Origin: Microbacterium sp. Root180
Lineage (GTDB): Bacteria; Actinomycetota; Actinomycetes; Actinomycetales; Microbacteriaceae
NCBI RefSeq assembly: GCF_001428485.1
Contig: NZ_LMHS01000003.1
Coordinates: forward strand, 1,509,494 to 1,573,493
Direction: 5' to 3'
Length of the DNA stretch: 64,000 nucleotides
In this document: piece by piece, positions 34,212 through 41,792 of the stretch
How the letters are laid out: the number at the start of each line of letters is the position of its first letter
How positions within the stretch are numbered: the stretch's first letter is position 1
The notes under the pieces: model-generated
The model's database searches: none
What the model was told of the DNA's origin: nothing
What the model saw: only the letters and a program-made list of their open reading frames with translations
Position numbers and translations under genes: made by a program

Positions 34212-34279
34212 CGAGTGCTGCAGATTCCTGCGAGTGCTGCGTCGATCGGAGCAGCACTCGCAGGACGTTGCAGCACTCG
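34212..34279. repeat. Two-tier intergenic hairpin (CGAGTGCTGC family)
   Basis: Arms of 29 nt (34212-34240 and 34251-34279) match at 26 of 29 positions. The mismatches form one 3-nt internal loop, and a 10-nt loop caps the stem. Each arm contains CGAGTGCTGC twice, so the unit is two direct copies facing two inverted copies. Lies between the amidotransferase gene and the tRNA-Ser promoter. Confidence 0.8.
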
Positions 34280-34296
34280 ACCGCGGCTTCGCTCGA

Positions 34297-34326
34297 TTGG
34301 CGGGTTCGCGCGGCGTGACGTAAACT
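34297..34326 (+). promoter_or_regulatory. Promoter of tRNA-Ser
   Basis: TTGGCG (34297-34302), an 18-nt spacer and TAAACT (34321-34326) end 7 nt before the tRNA acceptor stem, the expected place for a stable-RNA sigma-A promoter. Confidence 0.65.
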
Positions 34327-34333
34327 CTTCGGC

Positions 34334-34421
34334 GGTGACGTGTCCGAGCGGCCGAAGGTGCAACTCTCGAAAAGTTGTGTAGGGTAACCCCCTACCGTGG
34401 GTTCAAATCCCACCGTCACCG
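34334..34421 (+). tRNA. tRNA-Ser (anticodon CGA)
   Basis: The acceptor stem GGTGACG pairs with CGTCACC at 34414-34420. The anticodon stem-loop CAACT-CTCGAAA-AGTTG gives anticodon CGA, decoding UCG. A long variable arm (GTGTAGGGTAACCCCCTAC) marks a class II tRNA, and the T-arm reads GTGGGTTCAAATCCCAC. CCA is encoded right after (34422-34424). The last part of the gene is duplicated at 50115-50137, making this the integration target of the island that follows. Confidence 0.97.
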
Positions 34422-34445
34422 CCACGTCGAAGCCCCGCGAACCCT
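34400..34445 (+). other. Left attachment repeat (attL) in the tRNA-Ser 3' end
   Basis: This 46-bp stretch (T-loop, acceptor 3' strand, CCA and the first terminator arm) is identical to 50115-50160. The sequences before it differ at the first base (G here, C there). Past 34445 they stay similar but diverge, as expected for a tRNA-targeted tyrosine-recombinase crossover core. The repeats bound about 15.7 kb of accessory genes. Confidence 0.85.
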
Positions 34446-34469
34446 GGGAAACAGGGGAATCGCGGGGCT
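34431..34469 (+). terminator. Terminator of tRNA-Ser
   Basis: AGCCCCGCGA (34431-34440) pairs with TCGCGGGGCT (34460-34469) and is followed by TTGTTTTT, a textbook Rho-independent terminator. A copy without the full T tract is at 50146-50184. Confidence 0.88.
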
Positions 34470-35076
34470 TTGTTTTTGCCCGAAACCGCCAGTCATCCCG
34501 CCGCTGCGAACCTCAGGGTGAAAGCCGGGGTGAAGGAAGTTGCCAGGCCGGTCGAGCCGCCGCCAGCATGACTCCGAATGCCCGCGATCCCCACCGTGGG
34601 CAGAGAGGCTGCTGCGTTGACCATGTTGACCCGCGACCGCGCATCTCGACGTGCACTCCCACTTTCTCGCTGGGAACAAGAGCGGGAACAAACCTGGGTG
34701 AGACGAATATGACCCATGTGATGCGTTGAGAAGCCAGATCGCTGAGCCGGCTTGCCGCAAGCCTGCTATGAGTTGAGCTCGCGGCCGAGGCGGGGACCTA
34801 GGAATCCGCTCGACCTCGTAGTGGGGTCTTCGGCGATCATGACCGTGCGCTGGGTAGTGCGGGCGCGGCTCGGTGCCTCGCGACATAGTCGAGGACGCCG
34901 TTGAGGAGGGCACGCATCCGGTCCAATCGGGCAACTAGGCATTGCCCATCCGCCAGCGTCTATTTATAGTGATCACTACATATAAGCCAGCATGGGCTGA
35001 CAACGCCCGCGCCGCAGGTGCCCTAGGGGAGCGAACTCTCACCTATCGGCCATTGAGCGAAAGATCGAGGACCACG
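34446..35076. other. Island left end: non-coding, with possible integrase 3'-end remnant
   Basis: No intact gene is visible. At about 34671-34731 GGGAACA-N5-GGGAACA is followed by TATGACCCATGTGATGCG and TTGAGAA. An equivalent arrangement sits directly before the right repeat (about 50024-50085). In the matching frame both give a C-terminus with GNKSGN or GNRSGN before a stop, which would fit the end of a tyrosine integrase gene, or recombinase arm-binding sites. The presence at the left end too hints at successive insertions at this tRNA. The amidase promoter and a 12-bp palindrome at 34967-34978 complete the region. Confidence 0.4.
34967..34978. promoter_or_regulatory. Palindromic operator candidate upstream of the amidase gene
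   Basis: TAGTGATCACTA is a perfect 12-bp palindrome within an AT-rich patch (TATTTA before, TATAAG after), about 100 nt before the amidase start. Probably a repressor site for the amidase-hydrolase operon. Confidence 0.45.
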
Positions 35077-36519
35077 ATGTCGGAGGAACTTGCCTGGATG
35101 TCGGGCGATGCGATGGCCGAGGCCGTTCGGCGGAGAGAAGTATCGCCGGTCGAGCTCGTGGACGCTGTGCTGGACCGTCTCGAGCGTACCGAGCCCAAGC
35201 TCAACGCCTTTGTCACGGTCGTGGTCGAGCAGGCGCGTGAGCAGGCGAGGTCGGCAGAGAAGGTCGTCATGACGACGGCCCCCGAAGACCTGCCTCCAAT
35301 CTTCGGGGTACCGGTCACGGTCAAAGACCTCTCCGACACCGCGGGGATACGCACGACCTACGGTGCCGTGGCATACAAGGACCATGTGCCCACTCGGGAC
35401 TCGATCTCGTGGGGGCGGTTGAAGGCCGCCGGTGGCATTCTCATCGGAAAAACTACGACGCCTGAGTTCGGGGGTCTTGGCGTGACCCAGAGCGGTCTGA
35501 CCGGTGTCACGAACAACCCTTGGAAACTCACGCACACCGCCGGCGGGTCCAGCGGCGGCGCGGCTTCTTCCGTGGCGGCGGGTGTGGGTGCTCTGGCATG
35601 GGGTTCCGACGGTGGTGGGTCTGTGCGCATTCCAGCGGCGTGCTGCGGCGTCGTAGGCCTCAAACCGTCGCGCGGACGCATCCCCACTGAGATCCTCTGG
35701 GAGTCGGTCGCCTCCGACGGGCCGTTGACGAGGACCGTCATCGATTCCGCTCTGCTCCTGCAGGTCACGAGTGGTCCCCACCACCGCGATCCGTTTGCGC
35801 TCGAGCAGTCGGGTCAGGACTACGTCGGCGCCGTGCGCTCCGCACGCGACCTCTCGTCCTTGCGCCTTGCGTTCGCTCCGAATCCCGCGGGAGCCGCTGT
35901 CGACAATGAAGTGGCCTCGATCGTGAGCGCCGCGGTGGCAGCGATCTCATCCGCCGCGGGGTGCGAGGTCGACCAAGTCGAGCTCGACGTCCCTGATCCG
36001 GTGGACTATTTCGTCGACTACTGGTCGCCGGCCTTCCCGGCGCTGATCGACCTGCTGACGGATGGGAACCCTGATCGCGCGGCGGAGATGGGCGTGCCGG
36101 CCGCGACTATCGAGATGGCACGACGGGGTGCGGAGATCACGACTTCGGCGTACCTCCATGCCGCGGGGCCGGTGCGTGGCGAGATCTATTCCGCGTTCGA
36201 CCGAGTGCTGAGCGATCACGATCTGCTCATCACCCCGACGATGCCGGTTGCCGCGTTCCCGCATCCTGGGGATCTCGGCGGCAACTCTCATGTCAACGGC
36301 GTGCCCGCGAAGATTCCGTCGATCGACTTCCACCGGTTCACTGAATCGCCCAGCCACGCCGGGCTTCCGGCCATCACCGTCCCCTGTGGCTTCACGCGCG
36401 ACGGGCTGCCCGTCGGGTTGCAGATCGTCGGCCCCCTCTATGCGGACGCAGCCGTGCTGGCGGCCGCGGCCGTCATCGAGCAGGTGCTCCCGTGGTCGAA
36501 CGTGCGGCCGAGTCTGTGA
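35077..36519 (+). CDS. Amidase-signature family hydrolase
   Basis: A 480-residue amidase that hydrolyses a carboxamide or ester to an acid. The Ser-cisSer-Lys triad is visible: K83 in PVTVKDLSD, S158 in the GGSSGG loop and nucleophile S182 in GSDGGGSVRIPA. Start ATG 35077 follows GATCGAGGACCACG. First gene of the island. Codon use is less strictly GC3 than in the chromosomal genes to the left, as expected for transferred DNA. Overlaps the next gene by 28 nt, so the two are co-expressed. Possible substrates are aryl or alkyl amides; glutamyl-tRNA amidotransferase GatA is unlikely without gatB/gatC. Confidence 0.9.
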   Translation: MSEELAWMSGDAMAEAVRRREVSPVELVDAVLDRLERTEPKLNAFVTVVVEQAREQARSAEKVVMTTAPEDLPPIFGVPVTVKDLSDTAGIRTTYGAVAYKDHVPTRDSISWGRLKAAGGILIGKTTTPEFGGLGVTQSGLTGVTNNPWKLTHTAGGSSGGAASSVAAGVGALAWGSDGGGSVRIPAACCGVVGLKPSRGRIPTEILWESVASDGPLTRTVIDSALLLQVTSGPHHRDPFALEQSGQDYVGAVRSARDLSSLRLAFAPNPAGAAVDNEVASIVSAAVAAISSAAGCEVDQVELDVPDPVDYFVDYWSPAFPALIDLLTDGNPDRAAEMGVPAATIEMARRGAEITTSAYLHAAGPVRGEIYSAFDRVLSDHDLLITPTMPVAAFPHPGDLGGNSHVNGVPAKIPSIDFHRFTESPSHAGLPAITVPCGFTRDGLPVGLQIVGPLYADAAVLAAAAVIEQVLPWSNVRPSL

Positions 36520-38186
36520 GCTCCTGGTTTGCGGACGCGTCGGGACTCGAGCATCGGAAAGTCGCCGCCATCGCCTTCGAAGAAGTCCTCCCGGCCCCCG
36601 AAGACGGAGTGAGCCAGGCAGCGCGCGTGCGGATGCGCGACGGCGTGCATCTGGCGACCGACATTTATCTGCCCGACGGGCCCGTCGAACCTGGCCCCAC
36701 CGTTCTCATCCGTCTTCCCTATGACAAGAACAGCGATTACATGCGGATGCGAGAGGCGGCCGAGTACGTGACCTCGCGCGGCTACCGGATGGTCGTTCAG
36801 GATGTCCGCGGCAAGTTCCGCTCCGAGGGCGAGCCCGTCGCCTGGGTAAATGAGGCGAATGACGGTGCCGACACGCTCGACTGGGTCATCCAGCAACCAT
36901 GGTCTGACGGCCTGGTCGGCATGGCGGGGGACTCCTACTACGGCTACACCCAATGGGCCGCGGCCTCCACCAGCCACCCCGCGCTCCGTGCGATCTCACC
37001 GCGCTTCACCGGCACAGACCTGAATGCTCTGCCGTCCGATGAGGGCGATCGACGCGAGGTCGAAGTGAGCTTCGGGCTCATGTACGACCTAACGATCTTC
37101 ATGTCTCGCAATTCGATCAACTGGCGTCCTGACTGGGAGACTCTTCCGCTCTCCGCTCAGTTCGAGGCGGTGCAGGAAGCGGTCGGGGCGAGGTCGACCA
37201 CGTTCGACATGCACTATCCACACCGCGTGCCGATTCGCCGCTTCCCCAACGGCAGTCCTTTTGAACAGCGTGCCATTCCCGTGCTGCACACGATCGGGTG
37301 GTGGGACAATTGTGCGACCTGGTCATGGACCGACCAGCACCGGATGCAGGAGTCGGCGGCGTGGGCGGCGGCCAACCATCTGTTGATCGAACCGAGCGAT
37401 CACGAGAACATCTTCCTGCGCCCGGGCGGAGTGGCCGAGCCCGCATCGATGGCCGAGGTGTACGAGCCGACCCTGGCTTTCTTCGACGTCTATCTGCGCA
37501 ACCTCGCTCGGCCCGAATCGATCCCGCGCGTGCGTTGGAGCTTGGCCGGCACCGACGAGTATCGCGAGACCGTGGCGTGGCCCCCGCCCGGCGCGACACC
37601 GGCAGTCCGGCATTTGACGGCTGACCGGGCACTCGCGCCGGAACAGGGAAGCGACGAAACGCTCTCCTGGGTTCACGACCCGGAGGACTGTGTGCCTTCG
37701 TCCGCAAAGGATCCGTTCGCCTTCCTCGGCGAGCGCCCCGACGACCAGGCTCTTGCCCAGAGAGCGGATGTGCTCGCATTCGCCGAGGCGGCGAGATCGG
37801 AGGCGGTGGAGCTCGTCGGGCCGGTGACATTCGAAGCTCTGGTCTCCAGCGATGCGCCAGCGTTCGATGTGTTCGTTCGGCTATATGATCGGGCTCCGGA
37901 CGGCCGGCTCGACCGGATCGCGCTGGGGCAAATCTCTGTTCCCCGCGCGGACGGCCTGGAGTCGATCGAGATCGAGCTCGGGCATCTCGGGTACCTTCTT
38001 CGGGCCGGGCACTCGCTGCAGCTGCACGTGCAGTCCAGCGACTATCCCGAATTCCTCCGGCAGCCGGGAACGGGCGAAGAGGCATGGTCGGCGACGACGA
38101 CGCGTTCCAGCACACAGACCATTCGCCTGGGTGGCGGGTCTGGTGTGCTGCGCTTCGCTGAACTAGATCACCCGACCCCCAGTTGA
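36492..38186 (+). CDS. CocE/NonD family (S15-type) hydrolase
   Basis: A 564-residue alpha/beta hydrolase of the Xaa-Pro dipeptidyl-peptidase/cocaine esterase group. RMRDGVHLATDIYLPDGP and YRMVVQDVRGKFRSEG are family markers. The nucleophile is S148 in AGDSYYGYTQW, a likely catalytic His lies in EPSDHENIF, and a C-terminal jelly-roll domain (about 400-560) is present. It hydrolyses esters or amides with an acyl-leaving group; the precise substrate is unknown. The GTG start at 36492 lies inside the amidase gene. Cytosolic: no signal peptide. Confidence 0.9.
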   Translation: MVERAAESVSSWFADASGLEHRKVAAIAFEEVLPAPEDGVSQAARVRMRDGVHLATDIYLPDGPVEPGPTVLIRLPYDKNSDYMRMREAAEYVTSRGYRMVVQDVRGKFRSEGEPVAWVNEANDGADTLDWVIQQPWSDGLVGMAGDSYYGYTQWAAASTSHPALRAISPRFTGTDLNALPSDEGDRREVEVSFGLMYDLTIFMSRNSINWRPDWETLPLSAQFEAVQEAVGARSTTFDMHYPHRVPIRRFPNGSPFEQRAIPVLHTIGWWDNCATWSWTDQHRMQESAAWAAANHLLIEPSDHENIFLRPGGVAEPASMAEVYEPTLAFFDVYLRNLARPESIPRVRWSLAGTDEYRETVAWPPPGATPAVRHLTADRALAPEQGSDETLSWVHDPEDCVPSSAKDPFAFLGERPDDQALAQRADVLAFAEAARSEAVELVGPVTFEALVSSDAPAFDVFVRLYDRAPDGRLDRIALGQISVPRADGLESIEIELGHLGYLLRAGHSLQLHVQSSDYPEFLRQPGTGEEAWSATTTRSSTQTIRLGGGSGVLRFAELDHPTPS

Positions 38187-38268
38187 GGGCATCCGGAGAG
38201 GCGTTCGCAACGCAGCTCGCCCTCGCGGTTGTCTTCGGAGCCGGGCATTCATGCGAGGTCAGTGACGC

Positions 38269-38748
38269 TCATCCGTTGCTCTCCTCGCTCGTACGGGTCC
38301 ACATCACCTTCCAGATAGCGACGGCACCCGGCTTCTCACGCCCTTCGACCTCGAGGATGCAGTCGAGTGTCGCCAGGTATCGATGGCCGCGGGCCTCGAT
38401 TGCGGAGACCGTTCCGCTGAGTCGGATCCGGTCACGTGTGGTGACCTCGCTGACGAACCGTACGTGGTCGAAACCATAGTTCCACCCCGCCCAATGCGGA
38501 TCCTCGACGTAGAGCACGCCGTTCGCGAGATGGTCGAAGAGACCGAGCAAGTGAAATCCCTCGATCAGCCCAGGCTGATAGAGGTCGCCATCCATCGCGT
38601 GGACGTTCTCGTCGATGTATGTCCCGAACTCGAAACCGTCGACGCGGTCTTGGTCTACTCGCAGATACTCGCTGCGGAAGGATCGACCGAGAGTGCTCGG
38701 CAGTTCGTCCCACGTGGTGGCCAGCTTGAGGGATTCTGTTTCAGGCAT
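38269..38748 (-). CDS. MaoC-like hotdog-fold dehydratase
   Basis: A 159-residue single hotdog domain. LGRSFRSEYLRVDQDRVDGFEFGTYID and PGLIEGFHLLGLFDHLANG (parts) match MaoC-type enoyl-CoA hydratases. The usual catalytic Asp-His pair (D..H in a D-x4-H type) is not clearly seen: PGLIEGFHLL has the His but the upstream Asp is in VDQDRVDGF. Next comes a strand-rich half ending in an acceptor helix. Probably hydrates or otherwise handles an acyl-CoA made by the ligase encoded nearby. Divergent from the TetR gene; start 38748. Confidence 0.75.
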   Translation of the reverse strand: MPETESLKLATTWDELPSTLGRSFRSEYLRVDQDRVDGFEFGTYIDENVHAMDGDLYQPGLIEGFHLLGLFDHLANGVLYVEDPHWAGWNYGFDHVRFVSEVTTRDRIRLSGTVSAIEARGHRYLATLDCILEVEGREKPGAVAIWKVMWTRTSEESNG

Positions 38749-38795
38749 CAGCAGTCCTTGAAAGTTACGGTGATCTCGACACTCATCGGTCGATG

Positions 38796-38817
38796 TTGTG
38801 TAAAGGTTGAGATATAA
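38796..38817. promoter_or_regulatory. TTGTGTA-N8-TATACAA-like operator between MaoC-like and TetR genes
   Basis: TTGTGTA (38796-38802), 8 nt and GATATAA (38811-38817) lie 18 nt before the TetR start, in the same register as the stronger site at 41596-41617. Likely a TetR-family autoregulatory site. Confidence 0.5.
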
Positions 38818-38834
38818 ACGCTGAAGGAGGAGCC

Positions 38835-39419
38835 ATGCCACGTCGAGTGGACAGCGCCGAACGCCGCATTGCCATCACATCCGCGGCTGTGCGGATACTC
38901 GCTCGTGGGGGGTCGAGCGCTCTCACGCTTCGCAGCCTCGCCGAAGAGCTCGACGGCTCGATTACTCTGGTGACCCATTTCTTCAGCAACCGGAATGATC
39001 TGTTCGCTGCGATCGTCGACGACATGGTCGCTTCCTACGACGCCGAACTGGCCGAGCTGGAAAGGGGAGATGACGCTCCCGGTCGGCTGCGTCGACTCCT
39101 GCAGTGGATGCTTCCGCTGACTGCGGAAGACATCGAGCGGGAGGCCGGCCGAATCGCCCTCATCTCGATGCGCGACGATGCGAACATCGACCACTTCTTC
39201 GTCGCCAACGAGCGCCGTGCCCGCGAGCTGCTGGCGAGCCACCTCGAGACGCTCCTGCCCCAGGCGAAAATCCCGCACGCGGTGGACGTCCTGCGCTCGG
39301 CCGTCAATGGCATCGTTCTCTCGACCGTGGAGCATCCCGATATCTGGTCTCCGCGTCGGCAGCTCGACGTCATCGAGACGGCCATCCAGTCTCTGGAGAT
39401 CAGTCACGTTCCTGCCTGA
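38835..39419 (+). CDS. TetR-family transcriptional regulator
   Basis: A 194-residue repressor. The N-terminal HTH (about 8-55) reads RRIAITSAAVRILARGGSSALTLRSLAEELDGSITLVTHFFSN (in parts), followed by a helical ligand domain (60-190) ending in an IETAIQSL helix. Likely local regulator of the island genes, with candidate sites at 38796, 41596 and 41727. ATG follows CTGAAGGAGGAGCC. The gene's last 16 nt overlap the 3' end of the convergent acyl-CoA synthetase gene. Confidence 0.9.
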   Translation: MPRRVDSAERRIAITSAAVRILARGGSSALTLRSLAEELDGSITLVTHFFSNRNDLFAAIVDDMVASYDAELAELERGDDAPGRLRRLLQWMLPLTAEDIEREAGRIALISMRDDANIDHFFVANERRARELLASHLETLLPQAKIPHAVDVLRSAVNGIVLSTVEHPDIWSPRRQLDVIETAIQSLEISHVPA

Positions 39420-41566
39420 AATCCGTACTCGCGAGCAAGTGGAAGGGCAGGGACCGGCCCGCGCGCGATGAGCAGGGCGTCGACGATCCGCGCCTCCCCC
39501 GAGATCTCTTCGATCATCACGGGGTTGAGATCGGCCGCCTCGAGCTGGTCTGCGAGGTCGAAGCCGAGCCAGGAGAGTCGACTCGTGAGGTTCGTCAGCC
39601 CGTCGAGGGCTGTTGGCGGGTGGATCGCACGGTAGCCGGAAAGCAGCTGGCCGAGGATTCCGGGGCGGATCAGGCTTGCCGCCGTCTCCGTTCCCAATGG
39701 CGCAAGCGCGTAGCGAGCATCCGCGACGAGCTCGATCATCGTGCCGCCGAGCCCGACGCCTACCGTTGCGCCGAGGACGGGATCGACCACGAATCCGGCG
39801 AACCCCTCGACATGCCTGTCGAGCTGCCGCTGAACCTCGAATCCCTCGATCTGCGCGTCGGGCCGATGCTTTCGAACGGAGGCGGCGATATCAGCGATCG
39901 CGGACATCACACTCTCGGGGCTGCGAAGGTCACGCACGACGCCGCCGACGTCCGTCCGGTGTGTGATGTCGGGCGACTGCACCTTCACGACAACGGGATA
40001 TCCGATCGTGTCAGCGAAGGCCGCGGCATCGATGCCCGAGGAGAAGGTTCCCGACTCGACGGCATCGATGCCGTACGCGGCAAGGAGGTCCGCTAGGAGA
40101 GGGCCGGTGACTGGTCCGGCGGCGTCCCTGAGCCTTGCTCGAAGTCTCGCGAGTTCGGTCTCGTCTGGCAGGTCGATCGGTCGCGCTGCTTGGGCTGGCA
40201 CCGGCCGCGCGTTCCGGGTGGCTGAACGAACTGCGACGAGTGCATCGCTCAGCCCGCGGAGCACACCGACGGAGCCCGTGCTGACCCGGGTGTCGGCGAT
40301 GGTGTGCGAGGAGCACGAGGCGATCACGACGGGAACCTCGCAGTCCGCCGTGAGCGCTGCATCGAAGTACTCCTGTTCGTACGCGAGTTCCGATGCGCTG
40401 AGGGTGATCTGAGCGTCCAGCAGGGCCATGACGACGTCGATATCGGGATCCGCACCGACGACGGAGATCGCCGACTGGAACTCCTCCTCGCCGACGCCCG
40501 GGAGCGAGGCGGCATCCAACGGATTGTTGATCGCGCTGCCGGCCAGGATGGCTTCGAGATCATGACGCGTGGTCGCCGAGAAGGCAGGCAAGGACACTCC
40601 CACCGTTGCTGCGACGTCGGCGGCCAGCGCCGCCTGTCCGCCCGAGATCGTGATGACGCCGACGCGCCCCTGGCCGATCGAGCGCGATCCGAGGACGGAG
40701 AGGAGCTGCAATGTGCTCGACAGCTCGTCGTAGTCGGAGACGAGAGGGATGTCCAGCTCGTCGAACAGCGCTTGGTACGCGGAGTCGCTGGAAAGGAGTG
40801 CGCCGGTGTGTGCAGCGGTCGCGCGAGCTCCGCTCTCCGACCGCCCCACCTTGAGGGCGACGATCGGCTTGCTCGCCACCCGGGCGGCGGCGACCGCCTC
40901 CCGAAAGCGAGGGGCACTGCTGATCGACTCGACAACGATGCCGATGACAGAGGTCAGCGGGTCTGATGCGAGCCACGCAATATAGTCGGCTGTTGTGGTG
41001 GCGGCCTCGTTGCCGGTCGAGATGATGCGAGAGAACCCCGCCCCCTGCACGCCCCGGGCCACGAAGATCGCGCCGGATCCCGATTGTGAGACGAGCGCGA
41101 TATCACCCGAATTGAGCCCGGTGAGGTTGTCGTCTTCCGCCCACAGTGTGAACGGTTCTGCGACGCTGATGATCCCCATGCAGTTCGGCCCGTGCACGAG
41201 CATGCGCTCGGGCCCGCGGTACTGCGCTAGACCACGAAGATCCTCTGGACTGAGCCCGACGCTCATGACGACAGCGGAGCGGCAACCCGCCGCTTCCAGT
41301 TCTGCGAGCACGCCCGCGACTTTCGGCGCGGCGACGGCCACGACCGCGACGTCGATGTCCGCCAGTTTCTGGACCCGGTCTGTCGCGAGGACTCCCTCAA
41401 TGCGGTCCGCCGAAGGGTGAACCACGAAGATCTCGCCGTGAAACGCCGACCTCTGCAGGTTTCGAATGACGTTGTTCCCTGTGGCATGCGAGGAGCGCGC
41501 GGATGCTCCGATCACCGCAATGCGGCGCGCGGAGAACAGTCGGCTGATCGGGTCTTCGACGTTCAA
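39404..41566 (-). CDS. ADP-forming acyl-CoA synthetase (acetate--CoA ligase family)
   Basis: A ~720-residue NDP-forming acyl-CoA synthetase with a fused subunit layout. A CoA-binding Rossmann domain (RRIAVIGASARSSHATGNNVIRNL in part) is followed by succinyl-CoA-ligase-like domains with GPNCMGII and the phospho-His region TAAHTGALLSSDSAYQALF. A C-terminal ATP-grasp (GYPVVVKVQSPDITHRTDVGGV, EGFEVQRQLDRHVEGFAGFVVDPVLGATVGVGLGG, in parts) ends the protein. Activates a carboxylic acid, plausibly released by the island hydrolases. Start taken at TTG 41566, preceded by GAAGG. An in-frame ATG at 41617 lies inside the operator and would need transcription from further upstream. Confidence 0.85.
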   Translation of the reverse strand: MNVEDPISRLFSARRIAVIGASARSSHATGNNVIRNLQRSAFHGEIFVVHPSADRIEGVLATDRVQKLADIDVAVVAVAAPKVAGVLAELEAAGCRSAVVMSVGLSPEDLRGLAQYRGPERMLVHGPNCMGIISVAEPFTLWAEDDNLTGLNSGDIALVSQSGSGAIFVARGVQGAGFSRIISTGNEAATTTADYIAWLASDPLTSVIGIVVESISSAPRFREAVAAARVASKPIVALKVGRSESGARATAAHTGALLSSDSAYQALFDELDIPLVSDYDELSSTLQLLSVLGSRSIGQGRVGVITISGGQAALAADVAATVGVSLPAFSATTRHDLEAILAGSAINNPLDAASLPGVGEEEFQSAISVVGADPDIDVVMALLDAQITLSASELAYEQEYFDAALTADCEVPVVIASCSSHTIADTRVSTGSVGVLRGLSDALVAVRSATRNARPVPAQAARPIDLPDETELARLRARLRDAAGPVTGPLLADLLAAYGIDAVESGTFSSGIDAAAFADTIGYPVVVKVQSPDITHRTDVGGVVRDLRSPESVMSAIADIAASVRKHRPDAQIEGFEVQRQLDRHVEGFAGFVVDPVLGATVGVGLGGTMIELVADARYALAPLGTETAASLIRPGILGQLLSGYRAIHPPTALDGLTNLTSRLSWLGFDLADQLEAADLNPVMIEEISGEARIVDALLIARGPVPALPLAREYGFQAGT

Positions 41567-41595
41567 GGTGGAAGCCTTCGTTCGTATGGCAAGCG

Positions 41596-41617
41596 TTGTG
41601 TAGCGCTGACTATACAA
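41596..41617. promoter_or_regulatory. TTGTGTA-N8-TATACAA inverted repeat upstream of acyl-CoA synthetase
   Basis: TTGTGTA (41596-41602) and TATACAA (41611-41617) match as inverted arms at 6 of 7 positions with 8 nt between. The site covers the likely promoter of the minus-strand synthetase gene. Best copy of a motif seen at three places in the island. Confidence 0.6.
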
Positions 41618-41726
41618 AGTATCTCGGGGTCATGGCAAGAGGCGTGTGATGGCTCAAGCGCCAGGGTTTCCTTCGGATTGCGGTTCACGTAAACGTTACA
41701 AACGGACGGAACCTCATCATTGTTTT

Positions 41727-41748
41727 GTTGTAGCAAGTGATATACATT
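41727..41748. promoter_or_regulatory. TTGTA-type operator upstream of the island ABC importer
   Basis: TGTTGTA (41727-41733), 8 nt and TATACAT (41742-41748) occupy the same register as the sites at 38796 and 41596, 45 nt before the binding-protein start. Weaker left arm. Confidence 0.45.
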
Positions 41749-41792
41749 GCTTCCAAACGGCACCAGCGTCGACCCGTCACGTAGGAGTACTC

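Noticed and set aside
33808..34425. Minus-strand protein beginning near tRNA-Ser with a VGFEPT-type N-terminus
   Set aside because: This N-terminus is the antisense translation of a tRNA-Ser 3' end, a well-known artefact. The same false start appears opposite attR near 50110.
34942..35076. Longer amidase with a 45-residue N-terminal extension
   Set aside because: The extension crosses the AT-rich promoter and palindrome and lacks conservation; a ribosome site sits before 35077.
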